From: Bog-532 sp963720945
GTDB lineage: Bacteria > Actinomycetota > Actinomycetes > Streptosporangiales > Streptosporangiaceae
Assembly (NCBI GenBank): GCA_963720945.1
Contig: CAVRHH010000004.1
Coordinates: 1 to 64,000 of the forward strand
Length of the DNA stretch: 64,000 nt
Direction: 5' to 3'
The notes below the pieces were generated by a model. The model was not told where the DNA came from, ran no database searches, and saw only the letters and a list, made by a program, of their open reading frames with translations. This document shows, piece by piece, positions 1-8,819 of the stretch. Each line of letters starts with the position of its first letter. The first letter of the stretch is position 1. The position numbers were made by a program, and so were the translations under genes.

Positions 1-389
1 CTCCCGGCCGGTCCAGAGCAGGAGCCGGCCGCCGGGATGCCCTGCGCCTGCAGCGCGGCGCACATGCCGGGATCGCACGCAACCATCGCGTCGCCGCTCA
101 CCTGGCCCGCGATCCAGGCCGCGGCCTGGGACCGTATGGCCGCCCCGGCAGCCAAGGCGGGCATGGCAGGACCGCCTGCGGGATCGGCGCTGCCTGCGGG
201 CGGATTGCCGGAGGCCGGCGTTGGCGCGGCCGGCGAGGCGGTGCCGGCGATGAGGCCCGTGAACTGAACGGCGCCTGACGCGACGACCGCCAGAGCGAGG
301 AGGAGGCCCGTCAGGCGCCAGCGCCGGGCGGTCAGCTGGTACAGGTGCCCGCGACCCCAAGCGGGACCAGTTCCGGCCTTGCCGTCTGG
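1..389 (-). CDS. Partial membrane-anchored/secreted hypothetical protein (runs off left edge)
   Basis: The minus strand is open from an in-frame TAG at 390-392 to the window edge. It reads a basic N-terminus (..TARRWRLTGL), a hydrophobic segment (LLLALAVVASGAVQFTGL), a Pro/Ala/Gly-rich linker, then a domain with the line AAWIAGQVSGDAMVACDPGM. That domain start resembles a family of actinobacterial exported proteins of unknown function in which WVAxQVS..VxCDPxMC is conserved; this is recollection of the family, not a search. No ATG or GTG lies between the upstream stop and the membrane segment, so the true start is unclear: a CTG start, an upstream frameshift, or a broken 5' end are all possible. 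Confidence 0.5.
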
Positions 390-860
390 CTATAGCTGGG
401 GACCCGAATCCGGCGGAACGCAGCCGCCGCGACGTTGCCAGCTTGATGGTGGCGGCCAGGACCCGGCCCCACGATGACTCCGCCTCGGCCGGCGCCGCAG
501 CATCTACCGTCGGGTTGCAGGAGACCGACGTAGGGTGCACACCGCTGCTGGGTAGTTTCGTCACGTTACCAGCCGGCTTCCGCGAGCCGCGCGGGGGCGC
601 TATCGCGCGCATCGGGGCGGCCCAGGAGGATGCTCCCGGGCGATGCAGAACCGCGGTTACCCAAACTCACGTTCGTCCCCCAGCCGCGCTTGACGCTGCG
701 GCAACCGAGGACAGCAGAGTACACGCGCTCGCCGACATCAACCGATATGACCAATTGGTAATGGTTCAGTGGGGATTTCCCGGCCAAGGACCGGTGGTAA
801 GTGGTAAACGGACCGTAGCCGGTGTGGCACCGGAGGTCGCCAGCCCAGTTCGCTGTGCGG
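390..860. other. Gap without a convincing gene
   Basis: Open frames here lack codon bias and any recognisable motif. Nothing beyond decayed-looking sequence is seen; a methyltransferase relic follows at its right side. Confidence 0.5.
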
Positions 861-864
861 CACA

Positions 865-1010
865 CCGTTCTGCACGATGATGACCAGCACCTGCATGACA
901 CCGCTGGCTGCGGTGTGAGCCGGTTCTGGAGGCGGGCCACCTTCTCCTCGGGTGCCAGGCCGTGCTCCAGGAAGTGCAGGTACCGCCCGGACGCAGCACC
1001 CGCGCAACGG
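865..1010 (-). pseudogene. Relic of a class I SAM-dependent methyltransferase
   Basis: Two adjacent minus-strand frames together give VLRPGG / RYLHFLEHGLAPEEKVARLQNRLTP, the post-motif-III signature of UbiE-like methyltransferases (VLRPGGR.LFVEHG..PD.KVARWQ.RL.P). The first six residues and the rest lie in different frames, so there is a single-base shift near 985. The SAM-binding N-terminal half and the C-terminus are missing. It is a fragment left by deletion and frameshift. Confidence 0.6.
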
Positions 1011-1127
1011 GAGAGGCGATCGGAAAGCCGACAGCAGGCCGCTGGCCATCCGCGTTGCGCCTGAAGAGAGCGGCCGTCGCCTGCCGGAAGCGGACCGTCC
1101 ATGCAGCCTTGCGGAAAGCACCGATGT

Positions 1128-2594
1128 TCACGGACGCTGACGCTGGAGGATTACCGCGCTGATGGTGGCGGTCATGCTGACGGCTGCGATGCCGGTCAAG
1201 AACGCGTACTGGGTGATGGTGGCGAAGATCTGGTCGGGCACGCCGAGTGCGACGCCTAGCGCGAGGGCGAAGCAGCTGGCGGTGGCGGTGAGGGCCCAGC
1301 GGCCGGTCAGCAGCGCGCAGCACGGGCCGACGATCAGCAGGCCGATCAGGATCAGGCGGGGCCCGCTGGCGGCGTCGCAGGCCGCGACCGCGGAACAGAG
1401 GATCAAGCTGAGCTTCCACAGGCGACCGGCGCTCCACCCTGGCAGCAGCGATTCACGCCGCCACTCGCGGGCCAGGCTGGCCATCACCGTGCGGCCGGAT
1501 GGCTGCCAGCGCAACAACCGGGTCAGGAGCAGGGCACCGGCAGCCGCCACGCCGCCGGCGGGAAGCGTAGCGACCGCCGGGCTGACCTTTCCCTGCGCCA
1601 CGCTGAGGACCAGCGCGGTCACGAACGCCAGGTAGCCCGCAATGATCGCTATGCCCGGTATCCGGCCCAGGCCGCGGTCGCGGTAGGCGAGGGCCAGCGC
1701 GAAGACGGTCAGGCCCGCATACCACGCGGCCACCAGGACGTCCTGCCCGGAACGCGGCCCGATCCCAGTCAGGCTAGCCGGGACCAGCAGCCCGGCCGTG
1801 ACGTTGATCGCGTTGCTGTTCAGGGCGGTGCTCAGCACCGCGGCGCCACGGCCGCGGATCGCCAGGTAGACGGCCGTGACCGCGTTCGGCAGGCTGGTGA
1901 CCACGGCCAGCACCAGCGCGCCCACGATAATGTCGGCGACCGCGTAGCGGCGGCCGAGGGCGGTGGCCGCCTGTTCCATGGTGATGCTCGCCCCGACCAC
2001 GGCGATCAGGGCCACCGCGGCGGTGAGCCCGTCCCGCCAGGTTCCCCGGCGGGGCCTGATCGCCTCGGCCAGCTCGGCCTCCTCCTCATGGACCGCCGCG
2101 GTCAGCCAGCTCGCCCATCCAGGCGGGAGCCGGAGGCGTTCTATCCGCGCCCGGCGCATACCTGACAGCGCCACATACGGCACCCCCACCGCCAGGGCCA
2201 GCGCCAGCCCGGCCACCGGGGATACCACGGCGGCCACCGTCAGCAGGCACACCACGGCGACCCACACGCCCGGCAGGCCGGCCAGCAGCACCACCCGGCG
2301 ATGGAACGCGACCCGCCCGGCCACCACCGCGCTCAGCCCCAGCAGCGCCGCCAGGTTGAACACGTTCGAGCCGATCACCACCCCGGCCCCGATGTTCGGC
2401 TGGCCGCGGGCCAGCGCGGTCACCGCCGAGGTGATCTCCGGGGCATCAGCGGCGAGCGCCGCCACCAGCCCCAGCCAGGCCTCCGAAAGACCGGCACGGT
2501 CCCCGAGCCGCTCAAGCCGTGAGACGAGCAGCCAGCTGGCAGACAGGCTCACCACCACGCCCGCAACGAACGGCAGCAGCCACGCGGCCATCAT
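1128..2594 (-). CDS. Sodium/calcium exchanger family protein with an extra C-terminal membrane module
   Basis: The 488-residue integral membrane protein has two repeated CaCA-type halves. The first contains GLVAALAADAPEITSAVTAL and IGSNVFNLAALLG; the second contains VTSLPNAVTAVYLAIRG and LNSNAINVTAGL. These are the alpha-repeat motifs that form the ion path, so a cation/proton or cation/Na+ antiporter in the cytoplasmic membrane is likely. From about residue 385 the sequence changes character: RLILIGLLIVGPCCALLTGRW and a further membrane segment resemble the membrane input module that usually precedes SpoIIE/PP2C phosphatases or histidine kinases in actinobacteria. Here it closes the protein with no catalytic domain after it. 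This looks like a fusion at a deletion joint, but the frame is intact. Start ATG at 2594; the next upstream gene is a small possible ORF. Confidence 0.8.
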   Translation of the reverse strand: MMAAWLLPFVAGVVVSLSASWLLVSRLERLGDRAGLSEAWLGLVAALAADAPEITSAVTALARGQPNIGAGVVIGSNVFNLAALLGLSAVVAGRVAFHRRVVLLAGLPGVWVAVVCLLTVAAVVSPVAGLALALAVGVPYVALSGMRRARIERLRLPPGWASWLTAAVHEEEAELAEAIRPRRGTWRDGLTAAVALIAVVGASITMEQAATALGRRYAVADIIVGALVLAVVTSLPNAVTAVYLAIRGRGAAVLSTALNSNAINVTAGLLVPASLTGIGPRSGQDVLVAAWYAGLTVFALALAYRDRGLGRIPGIAIIAGYLAFVTALVLSVAQGKVSPAVATLPAGGVAAAGALLLTRLLRWQPSGRTVMASLAREWRRESLLPGWSAGRLWKLSLILCSAVAACDAASGPRLILIGLLIVGPCCALLTGRWALTATASCFALALGVALGVPDQIFATITQYAFLTGIAAVSMTATISAVILQRQRP

Positions 2595-2663
2595 TGCGCA
2601 GCCACAGCTGTTTCCCGGCAGCCGGCCGGGGCCGGAGGCGCCAATGTGACGGCGCGGCGCTCG

Positions 2664-2819
2664 TCAGTGCCGCCGCCCAGGAGAGGTCTGCCCGGCGGCC
2701 GCATACCGATACCCCTTCCCGGCATCTCGCGTGGAAGCCGGAGGATGGGCGCTCCCGCGCAGTAGCTCGTCGTGCACGTCCAGGTTAATCCGCACATGAC
2801 GCCCATCCTGGCCGGTCAT
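2664..2819 (-). CDS. Small hypothetical protein (51 aa)
   Basis: The ATG at 2819 opens a 51-residue frame beginning MTGQDGRHVRINLDVHDELL and ending in a basic tail. The first 20 residues look like protein (alternating polar/hydrophobic) while the rest is low complexity, so it may be a truncated gene. No function is recognised. It lies upstream of and on the same strand as the exchanger. Confidence 0.3.
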   Translation of the reverse strand: MTGQDGRHVRINLDVHDELLRGSAHPPASTRDAGKGYRYAAAGQTSPGRRH

Positions 2820-2888
2820 GCCAGAGGTCACTCCCGCGCGCGCCCTTGAGTACCCGCCAGGCGCAGCGCCGTGCGAGCAGCCCTGACG

Positions 2889-3440
2889 ATGACCGGAGCG
2901 CTGAGCCGGGACCGCCTGGCGATACCGGCGGGGCTGGCGGCCCCGCTGGCCCCGGCGGCGGTTCTCATCCCGTTCCGGGCCAGTATCCCCAATACCGACG
3001 CTGCGCTGGCCCTGCTGCTGGTCGTGGTGGCCGTTGCCGCGAACAGGAACCGGCTCGCCGGCGTCCTCGCCGCGCTATCCGCAGCGGTGTGGTTCGACTT
3101 CTTCCTCACCCAGTTCTTCCTCACCCAGCCCTACCAGCGGTTCACCATCACCCGGCGGACCGACGTGGACCACCGTCCTGCTGCTCGCCAGCGGCGTCGC
3201 GGTCACCGAGATCGCCGTCTGGGGACGCCGCCAGCAGGCGCGCGGGCTACCACGACGGGATCAACGCTGTGGCAAAGGCCGTGGCTACCGGTGAGCCCCC
3301 GGCCGCGAAGATACGACGGCGCAGGGTTCTTGACGGGTTGATCAGATCGCCGCCCGCGGACGCGGCGGCCCCCGCTGCCAGTGCTGCGCACTGTCGCCCG
3401 CCGGGTGCAGCCGGGCCACCGCAATCAGCCGGCAACTGAC
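2889..3440 (+). pseudogene. Frameshifted DUF4118 (KdpD-like membrane sensor) gene
   Basis: The first frame (from ATG 2889) reads LAAPLAPAAVLIPFRASIPN, then LLLVVVAVAANRNRLAGVLA and SAAVWFDFFLT. This is the four-helix DUF4118 domain found in KdpD-type kinases and stand-alone actinobacterial proteins. Continuation of the family sequence (TTVLLLASGVAVTEIAVWGR) is found one frame over after about 3168. The next segment (AGYHDGINAVAKAVATGEP) is in a third frame after about 3240. A 15-bp tandem duplication at 3099-3128 repeats FFLTQ. Two indels plus a duplication make this a pseudogene, barring assembly error. Confidence 0.75.
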
Positions 3441-3565
3441 ATCGCTGCCCATCCTCCTGACCGGGCGGGTGCCCTGCGCTGGCTCGCTCGCGGCGGCTCG
3501 TCCGGTCATGAGGATCTGCCGTGCGGCCGGAAGATGCAGTAGCTGATAGAGTTGTAATGCATTTA

Positions 3566-3578
3566 TTGCAGTAGGCAA
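3566..3578. promoter_or_regulatory. Candidate MarR operator
   Basis: TTGCAGTAGGCAA has inverted TTGC/GCAA arms with a 5-nt spacer, the usual MarR operator form. It overlaps a second short palindrome (TGCA-N5-TGCA at 3558-3570) in an unusually AT-rich stretch just ahead of the marR start, which suggests autoregulation of the MarR-ClC operon. Confidence 0.45.
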
Positions 3579-3599
3579 GTAAAATGGGGTGCGCCGGGC

Positions 3600-4145
3600 G
3601 TGACTGAGCAGGTGGCGGACGAGGCCGCGGTGGACGCGGTGCTGACCGCGAGCCGCACCCTGATCGCGGTGGCCACCCGGTCGCTGGGTGCTGCGGCGGA
3701 GGACACGACGATCGCCCAGTACCGGGCGCTGGTGGTGCTCGCTTCCCGGGGACCGCAGCGGGTGAGCGACCTGGCGGCGGCGCTGGATGTTACGCCGTCC
3801 ACTGCGGGGCGGATGTGTGACCGGCTGCTGCGCAAGGGCCTGATCCGCCGGCACCGGGCCCGCGCGGACCGCCGCGCGGTGCAGGTATCGGTCACCGCCT
3901 CCGGCCGGGAGGTGGTGGATCAGGCGACCGCCCGCCGGCGGGCGCTGATCGCCGATATTTTGCGCAGGCTCCCGGCCCGGCAGCAGTCGGCGGTAGCCGG
4001 CGCGCTGGCGGCGTTCGCGGCGGCGGCCGGGGAGATCCCCGATAGCCAGTGGCCGGCCGATGCCCCGCCAGCGCCGCCGCCGGCGGCGCCTGCCGGGAGG
4101 AATTTGGCGCCTGCGCGTTCCGGCGGCGCAGAAGGACGATCATGA
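3600..4145 (+). CDS. MarR family transcriptional regulator
   Basis: The 181-residue protein has a winged helix-turn-helix: the recognition region is around residues 55-90 (VSDLAAALDVTPSTAGRMCD), followed by the wing with ADRRAVQVSVTASGREVVDQ. Helices before and after form the dimer interface. The Pro/Ala-rich tail is dispensable. Start GTG at 3600. The stop TGA overlaps the ATG of the chloride channel gene (ATGA), so the two are co-translated and the regulator probably controls the channel and itself through the palindrome just upstream. The ligand is not predictable. Confidence 0.85.
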   Translation: MTEQVADEAAVDAVLTASRTLIAVATRSLGAAAEDTTIAQYRALVVLASRGPQRVSDLAAALDVTPSTAGRMCDRLLRKGLIRRHRARADRRAVQVSVTASGREVVDQATARRRALIADILRRLPARQQSAVAGALAAFAAAAGEIPDSQWPADAPPAPPPAAPAGRNLAPARSGGAEGRS

Positions 4146-6286
4146 CGGGCGAGACGGCGGCGGGCACGTCGCCGGGAACAGCGTGGTGGGCCGGCCGGGC
4201 GGGCGGGTGGCTGCGGGGCTCACGGGGCGGGCTGCTGGCGGTCGCGCTGGTGGTTGGCGCCGGGTCAGGGCTGGGCGCGATCGCGTTCCGGGACCTGATC
4301 TACTTCTTTACCTGGCTGGCCACCGGTCACGCCCAGTTCGGCCAGCAAGGCCGGGTCGGCAGTGCCCACTTCCCCTGGCTCGGCCTGGGGTTCTTCATCG
4401 TGATACCGGTCATTGGCGGGCTGATCTACGGGCCGCTGATCTACCGCTACGCCCGTGAGGCCCGCGGCCACGGGGTGCCCGAGGTGATGATCGCCGTCGC
4501 CGAGAACGGCGGCCGGATCCGGCCCCAGGTCGCCGCGGTCAAGTCGGTCGCCTCCGCCATCTGCATCGGGGCCGGCGGGTCAGTCGGCCGGGAGGGCCCG
4601 ATCGTGCAGATCGGCTCCGCGCTGGCCTCCAGCCTCGGCCAGTGGGTGCGGATGCCGGAGGACCGGCTGCGGATCCTGGTCGCCTGCGGCGCCGCCGGCG
4701 GGATCGCCGCCACGTTCAACGCGCCGATCACCGGGGTGTTCTTCGGCGTCGAGATCATCCTGCGGGAACTGTCAGTCGAGGCGGTCTTCACCGTGATGCT
4801 GTCGGCGATGATCGCCAACGTGGTCAGCCGGCTGTTCCTGGGCAGTGCCCCGTTCTTGTCCGGGCTGCCGTCCGGGATCGCTTTGCATCACCTGAGCAGC
4901 TACCTGCTGGTCGCGGCGCTCGCCGTCGTCGCAGCCCTGCTCGGGCTGGCGTTCGCGAAGATCCTCTACGCGACCGAGGACCTGTGCGACCGGATCTGGA
5001 AGAACCGCCCGGAGTGGGCCCGGCCCGCCGCCGGCGGGATCGCGCTCGGGCTGCTGCTGCTGGCGATCCCGCAGATGTACGGGGTCGGCTACCCGGTCAT
5101 GTACAAGGCGGTCGGCGGCAGCTACGCGCTGTGGTTCCTGGTCGTGCTCGCCGCCGGGAAGATCATCGCGTGCAGCCTGACGATCGGCATCGGCGGATCG
5201 GGCGGGGTGTTCGCCCCGTCGCTATTCATCGGCGCCACCTCCGGCATGGCCTTCGGCGAGATCGCCCATCACCTGCTCGGCCCGGCCGCCGGGCAGCCTG
5301 CCCTGTACGCGGTCGTCGGCATGGGCGCGGTGTTCGCCTCCGCGGCCCGGGCCCCGCTCACCTCGGTCGCCAGCGTCGTGGAGATGACCGGCGACTTCAC
5401 CCTCACCCTCCCGGTGATGCTCGCCGTGGCGATCGCCACCGCCACCTCGCGGGCCCTGAGCTACGGCACCATCTACACCACTAAACTGCTGCGCCGCGGC
5501 ACCGACATTGACCACCCGCGATCAGCGGATCCGTTCGAGGACCTCACCGCCGCCGACGCCATGCGCCCCTTCGCGGCGCCGCTCACCATCGCAGCCGGGC
5601 CACCCGGCCCGCCGGGCCGGCCAGGTCCCGCCCGGGCGCCGCTGCCCGGCCCGGTCACCCAGCAGCGTAATCCGCAGGTGCTCTTCGCCGGGGAGTCCCT
5701 GGCCCAGGCCCTGCGCCAGCTGGAGCTCTACGGCCGCGACGGCCTGCCGGTGCTGGCCGCCGACGGGCAGCACCTGCAAGGCTGGATCACCAGCCAGAAC
5801 GTGCTGCAGGCCGTGGCCCGCCACACCGGCACCGCCCAGGCCGCCGCCAGGCAGGCACAACATTCCGCCGGCCCGGCCCTTCCCGGCCCGCTGGCCGACG
5901 CCCGCGAGGCACCCACCCCGCTGCGCGGCTACCAGATCCTGGAAATCACCATCCCCGCGGGCTCGCCCGCCGCCGGGCGGGCACTCGGCGACATCACCTG
6001 GCCGCACGAGTGGATCCCGGTCACGGTCATGGACAACCAGACCCTCCGCGACGCCGGCCCCGGCATCACCCTGGCCCCCGGCAACCGGGTCACCCTGCTT
6101 GCCCGCGAACAGGCGGCAAAGTCCCCGCGACCCCAAATCTTACGGATCGGTGACGCGAAGGAGGCTGCCGTAAGAAGGCTGCTGCGGTGCGGCGCTCATG
6201 GGAGTGGATCGGCGGATCACTGCAGATCCTCCCTCACCGAAGGAGCGGGATATGGGCAAGCGCAGATGGCTGGCAGCGGGCACTAG
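4142..6286 (+). CDS. ClC-type chloride channel/transporter with CBS-like and RCK_C-like C-terminus
   Basis: The 714-residue membrane protein carries the ClC selectivity motifs: GSVGREGP at residues 146-153 (gating glutamate Glu151 kept), and GIGGSGGVFAPSLFIGA later in the membrane domain. About 450 residues of membrane domain are followed by a CBS-like stretch (FAGESLAQALRQLELYGRDG..GWITSQNVL) and a TrkA/RCK_C-like end (ILEITIPAGSPAAGRALGDI). It would carry chloride across the cytoplasmic membrane, by channel or H+/Cl- exchange. It overlaps the marR stop by 4 nt. The last 60 or so residues are low complexity and run 35 nt into the next gene, so the original stop may have been lost. Confidence 0.9.
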   Translation: MTGETAAGTSPGTAWWAGRAGGWLRGSRGGLLAVALVVGAGSGLGAIAFRDLIYFFTWLATGHAQFGQQGRVGSAHFPWLGLGFFIVIPVIGGLIYGPLIYRYAREARGHGVPEVMIAVAENGGRIRPQVAAVKSVASAICIGAGGSVGREGPIVQIGSALASSLGQWVRMPEDRLRILVACGAAGGIAATFNAPITGVFFGVEIILRELSVEAVFTVMLSAMIANVVSRLFLGSAPFLSGLPSGIALHHLSSYLLVAALAVVAALLGLAFAKILYATEDLCDRIWKNRPEWARPAAGGIALGLLLLAIPQMYGVGYPVMYKAVGGSYALWFLVVLAAGKIIACSLTIGIGGSGGVFAPSLFIGATSGMAFGEIAHHLLGPAAGQPALYAVVGMGAVFASAARAPLTSVASVVEMTGDFTLTLPVMLAVAIATATSRALSYGTIYTTKLLRRGTDIDHPRSADPFEDLTAADAMRPFAAPLTIAAGPPGPPGRPGPARAPLPGPVTQQRNPQVLFAGESLAQALRQLELYGRDGLPVLAADGQHLQGWITSQNVLQAVARHTGTAQAAARQAQHSAGPALPGPLADAREAPTPLRGYQILEITIPAGSPAAGRALGDITWPHEWIPVTVMDNQTLRDAGPGITLAPGNRVTLLAREQAAKSPRPQILRIGDAKEAAVRRLLRCGAHGSGSADHCRSSLTEGAGYGQAQMAGSGH

Positions 6287-7403
6287 CCTGCTGGCGGCCG
6301 CGATCGGCCTGCTCGGCGCGGCCACGGCGGCCAGCGCCGGCACGGCTTCACCAGTGGTGGGCTACACCTACATCGACGGCAACACCGCCACCGCCAACAC
6401 CATCGACGGGTTCGCCCGGCACGCCGACGGCTCGGTCACCCCGCTTCCGGGGTCTCCGTTCGCTGCGGGCGGCGCGGGCCTGGGCTCGGGCCTGGCTTCC
6501 CAGGGTGCGATCCAGGCCACGCCGGACGGCAGGTACCTGCTGGCGGCCGACGCCGGCAGCAACCAGATCTCGGTCCTGCGCGTCACCGCGGGCGGCGTGC
6601 CGGTGCTCGCCGGCCAGCCAGTGTCCTCCGGCGGCGTGCAGCCGGTAAGCATCGCGCTCTCCCGCTCCGGGCTCGTCTATGTCGCGAACTCCGGCGCCGG
6701 CGGCAGCGGCTACTCCGGCTTCCGCCTGCATCTCGATGGCGGCCTGACCGCGATCCCCGGCACGACGGTCACCGTGCCAGATGCCGCCGGCCTGGGCGAC
6801 GTGTTCTTCAACGCCACCGGCGGCCACCTCATCGGCACCCGCACCGGCACCTCGCAGATCGACAGCTTCGTGGTGCTGCCCGGCGGCCATCTGCTCGCCG
6901 CCAAAGGTTCTCCCTTCACCGGGCAGGGCCTCGGCCAGCTCGGCGCGGAGTTCTCGCCCGCCAATCCCGCCCAGTTGTTTGTCAGTAATGCGCACAACGG
7001 CGCGGGCCTGGGCACCGTGTCCGCGTACCGCGACAGCTTGTCCGGCCAGCTCTTCCCGATCGGATCCTCGCCGTATGCCGACGGGCAGACCGCGCCGTGC
7101 TGGGTGGAGATCAGCCACAACGGCAAGTACCTGTTCACCGTCAATACCGGGTCGGCGAACATCTCCAGCTATGCCATCAACCCGGACGGCTCACTCGCCC
7201 TGATCGGCAGCACGCCCATCCGCGGCGGCGGGGCTGACATCGACGCTCGGCTGTCCCCGGACGGCAAGACGCTGTCCGTGGACGGCAGCGGCAACCACAT
7301 CCTGTCGGTCTTCGCCGTGAACGGCGGCACCCTCACCGAGCTGCCCAGCTCACCGGTGCCACTGCCCGCCGGGGGCGCCCCCGCCGGGATCGCCAGCATC
7401 TAG
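6252..7403 (+). CDS. Secreted lactonase-family beta-propeller protein
   Basis: The ATG at 6252 follows a Shine-Dalgarno AAGGAGCGGGAT and starts a signal peptide (MGKRRW..AAGTSLLAAAIGLLGA, cleavage after ASA). The 383-residue product is built of repeated propeller blades with DGRYLLAADAGSNQISVLRV, GLVYVANSGAGGSGYSGFRL and GKYLFTVNTGSANISSYAIN, the pattern of the 6-phosphogluconolactonase/YkgB (Lactonase) family. Members hydrolyse or bind lactones, but many exported ones are uncharacterised, so the substrate is open. A strong terminator follows at 7419. Confidence 0.8.
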   Translation: MGKRRWLAAGTSLLAAAIGLLGAATAASAGTASPVVGYTYIDGNTATANTIDGFARHADGSVTPLPGSPFAAGGAGLGSGLASQGAIQATPDGRYLLAADAGSNQISVLRVTAGGVPVLAGQPVSSGGVQPVSIALSRSGLVYVANSGAGGSGYSGFRLHLDGGLTAIPGTTVTVPDAAGLGDVFFNATGGHLIGTRTGTSQIDSFVVLPGGHLLAAKGSPFTGQGLGQLGAEFSPANPAQLFVSNAHNGAGLGTVSAYRDSLSGQLFPIGSSPYADGQTAPCWVEISHNGKYLFTVNTGSANISSYAINPDGSLALIGSTPIRGGGADIDARLSPDGKTLSVDGSGNHILSVFAVNGGTLTELPSSPVPLPAGGAPAGIASI

Positions 7404-7418
7404 GCGCTCCAGCCAGCT

Positions 7419-7452
7419 GTCCCTGGCCCGCCCGGCCAGGCGGGCCAGGGAC
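7419..7452. terminator. Bidirectional terminator hairpin
   Basis: A perfect 14-bp inverted repeat (GTCCCTGGCCCGCC and its complement) with a 6-nt loop lies between two convergent genes, the lactonase on plus and the HAD gene on minus. Confidence 0.8.
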
Positions 7453-7468
7453 ATTCTCATCCTGCCGG

Positions 7469-8131
7469 TTAGCTGGCGGGCAGGATGCTGGCCAGCTCGG
7501 ACAGGCTCGAGATCACGTAATCTGGCCGCGGTCCCCAGGGGTCGAACAGCGCGTCTGGCTGCCGCTTGCACCACGCGGTGCGCATCCCGGTAGCCCCGGC
7601 TCCGGCGATATCGAAGGGGTTGCACGACACCAGCAGCGCCGCCGGGGGCTCCGTGCCCGTCTGGGCAAGCAGGTGCCGGTAGATACCGGGGTGAGGCTTA
7701 TACACGCCTGCGTCCTCGGCGCTGACGAAGCCGTCAACGAGGTCGCGGTAACTCGCGGCCAGTTCCTCAAGCCACGCCCGCGGGCCCACGCTGAACACCA
7801 CGCTCGAATGCCCCCGCTCGCGCAGGGCCGCGAGCGCCGGACGGGCATCGTCAAACGGCCGGAGCCGCCGGTAGGCCCCGGCCATCGCGTCCTGCTGGGC
7901 CGGGGCCAGCGTGATCCCGGATTCAGCCAGGGCGCGCGCGAGACCCCACCGGGTCAGGTCGGCGAACGGGGGGAACTGGCCCATCGCGGTGACCCGGAAC
8001 ATGTACTCGAGCTGCTTGTCCCGCCACGTCCGGGCCACGCCGCCGGCCATGTCCCCGCAGGACGGCGCCAGCTCGCGGGCCACGCTGGCCGTATCGGCCA
8101 GCGTCCCGAACATGTCAAACGCCACGAGCAT
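7469..8131 (-). CDS. Haloacid dehalogenase-type HAD hydrolase
   Basis: About 220 residues. The N-terminal AFDMFGTLAD holds the nucleophile Asp of HAD motif I. FSVGPRAWLEEL is motif II-like, and KPHPGIYRHLL with SCNPFDIAGAGATGMRTAW gives motifs III and IV. Spacing and the AWC(K/N)R end match the (S)-2-haloacid dehalogenase type II group; the real substrate may be a phosphate ester instead. Start ATG 8131 is preferred over 8170 because GGGGAG stands just ahead of it and the family starts here. It is second in a two-gene unit after the peroxiredoxin. Confidence 0.8.
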   Translation of the reverse strand: MLVAFDMFGTLADTASVARELAPSCGDMAGGVARTWRDKQLEYMFRVTAMGQFPPFADLTRWGLARALAESGITLAPAQQDAMAGAYRRLRPFDDARPALAALRERGHSSVVFSVGPRAWLEELAASYRDLVDGFVSAEDAGVYKPHPGIYRHLLAQTGTEPPAALLVSCNPFDIAGAGATGMRTAWCKRQPDALFDPWGPRPDYVISSLSELASILPAS

Positions 8132-8188
8132 GGCCAGCTCCCCAGACTTGCGTGTAATGGCCAGGCACACGACCAGGCGCAGGGTGGT

Positions 8189-8668
8189 TCATGCGGCGTG
8201 CTCGCGCCGGTAGCGGATGAGGCCGATGACGTCCTCGGGCACCAGCCGCCCGATGGCGCCGCTGGAGTAGACGCTGACGACTACCCGGCCCCCAGGGTCG
8301 AGCACGAACCCGGTTGACTGCAGGTATGCCGGTTCGCCGTTGACGAACGCGCCGGTTGCCGCGGCCAGAGCAGCGGTGTCCGCGCTGTGACCGACGGGGA
8401 ACTCCAGATCGTGCTTGGCGATCAGTTTCACGGTGGCGGGCTCGTCGTCGGCCGACAGCGCGATGATCTGGGCATCCATGTCGGTGAGTCGTTCCCGGGC
8501 CCGCTGGAACGCGCTGAGCTGGGCGTTGCAGTAGGGACACCACGAACCCCGGTAGAAGAGGACCACGCCGTAGTGGCCGCGCGCGGCGTCCGGCAACTGG
8601 AGACTATCCCCGCCGGGGAGGGCGACGGTCAGGGCGGGAAACTTATCGCCCGGATGAAGCAGCGTCAT
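8189..8668 (-). CDS. AhpC/TSA-family peroxiredoxin (redoxin)
   Basis: The 159-residue thioredoxin-fold protein contains FYRGSWCPYCNAQLSAF, the peroxiredoxin-like active site with the peroxidatic Cys in a CPYC pair. It also has IIALSADDEPATVKLIAKHD, typical of redoxin-domain peroxidases that reduce organic peroxides in the cytoplasm. Start ATG 8668 follows GGGAGGTTTCG. It precedes the HAD gene by about 57 nt. A relic of a close paralogue lies at 25660-25807. Confidence 0.85.
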   Translation of the reverse strand: MTLLHPGDKFPALTVALPGGDSLQLPDAARGHYGVVLFYRGSWCPYCNAQLSAFQRARERLTDMDAQIIALSADDEPATVKLIAKHDLEFPVGHSADTAALAAATGAFVNGEPAYLQSTGFVLDPGGRVVVSVYSSGAIGRLVPEDVIGLIRYRREHAA

Positions 8669-8819
8669 CGAAACCTCCCTTTCTGGCGCTGGCCGCTGGC
8701 GCCGTTTGCGTCCAGTGAAGTGATCATGCACTGTTAGCGGCGGGACAGCGCCCGGTCTTACCGAAGACTTCCGGCTTCCGCGGCGAAGGGCACGGCCGCT
8801 GCTTCCGTAGGATCGGGGC

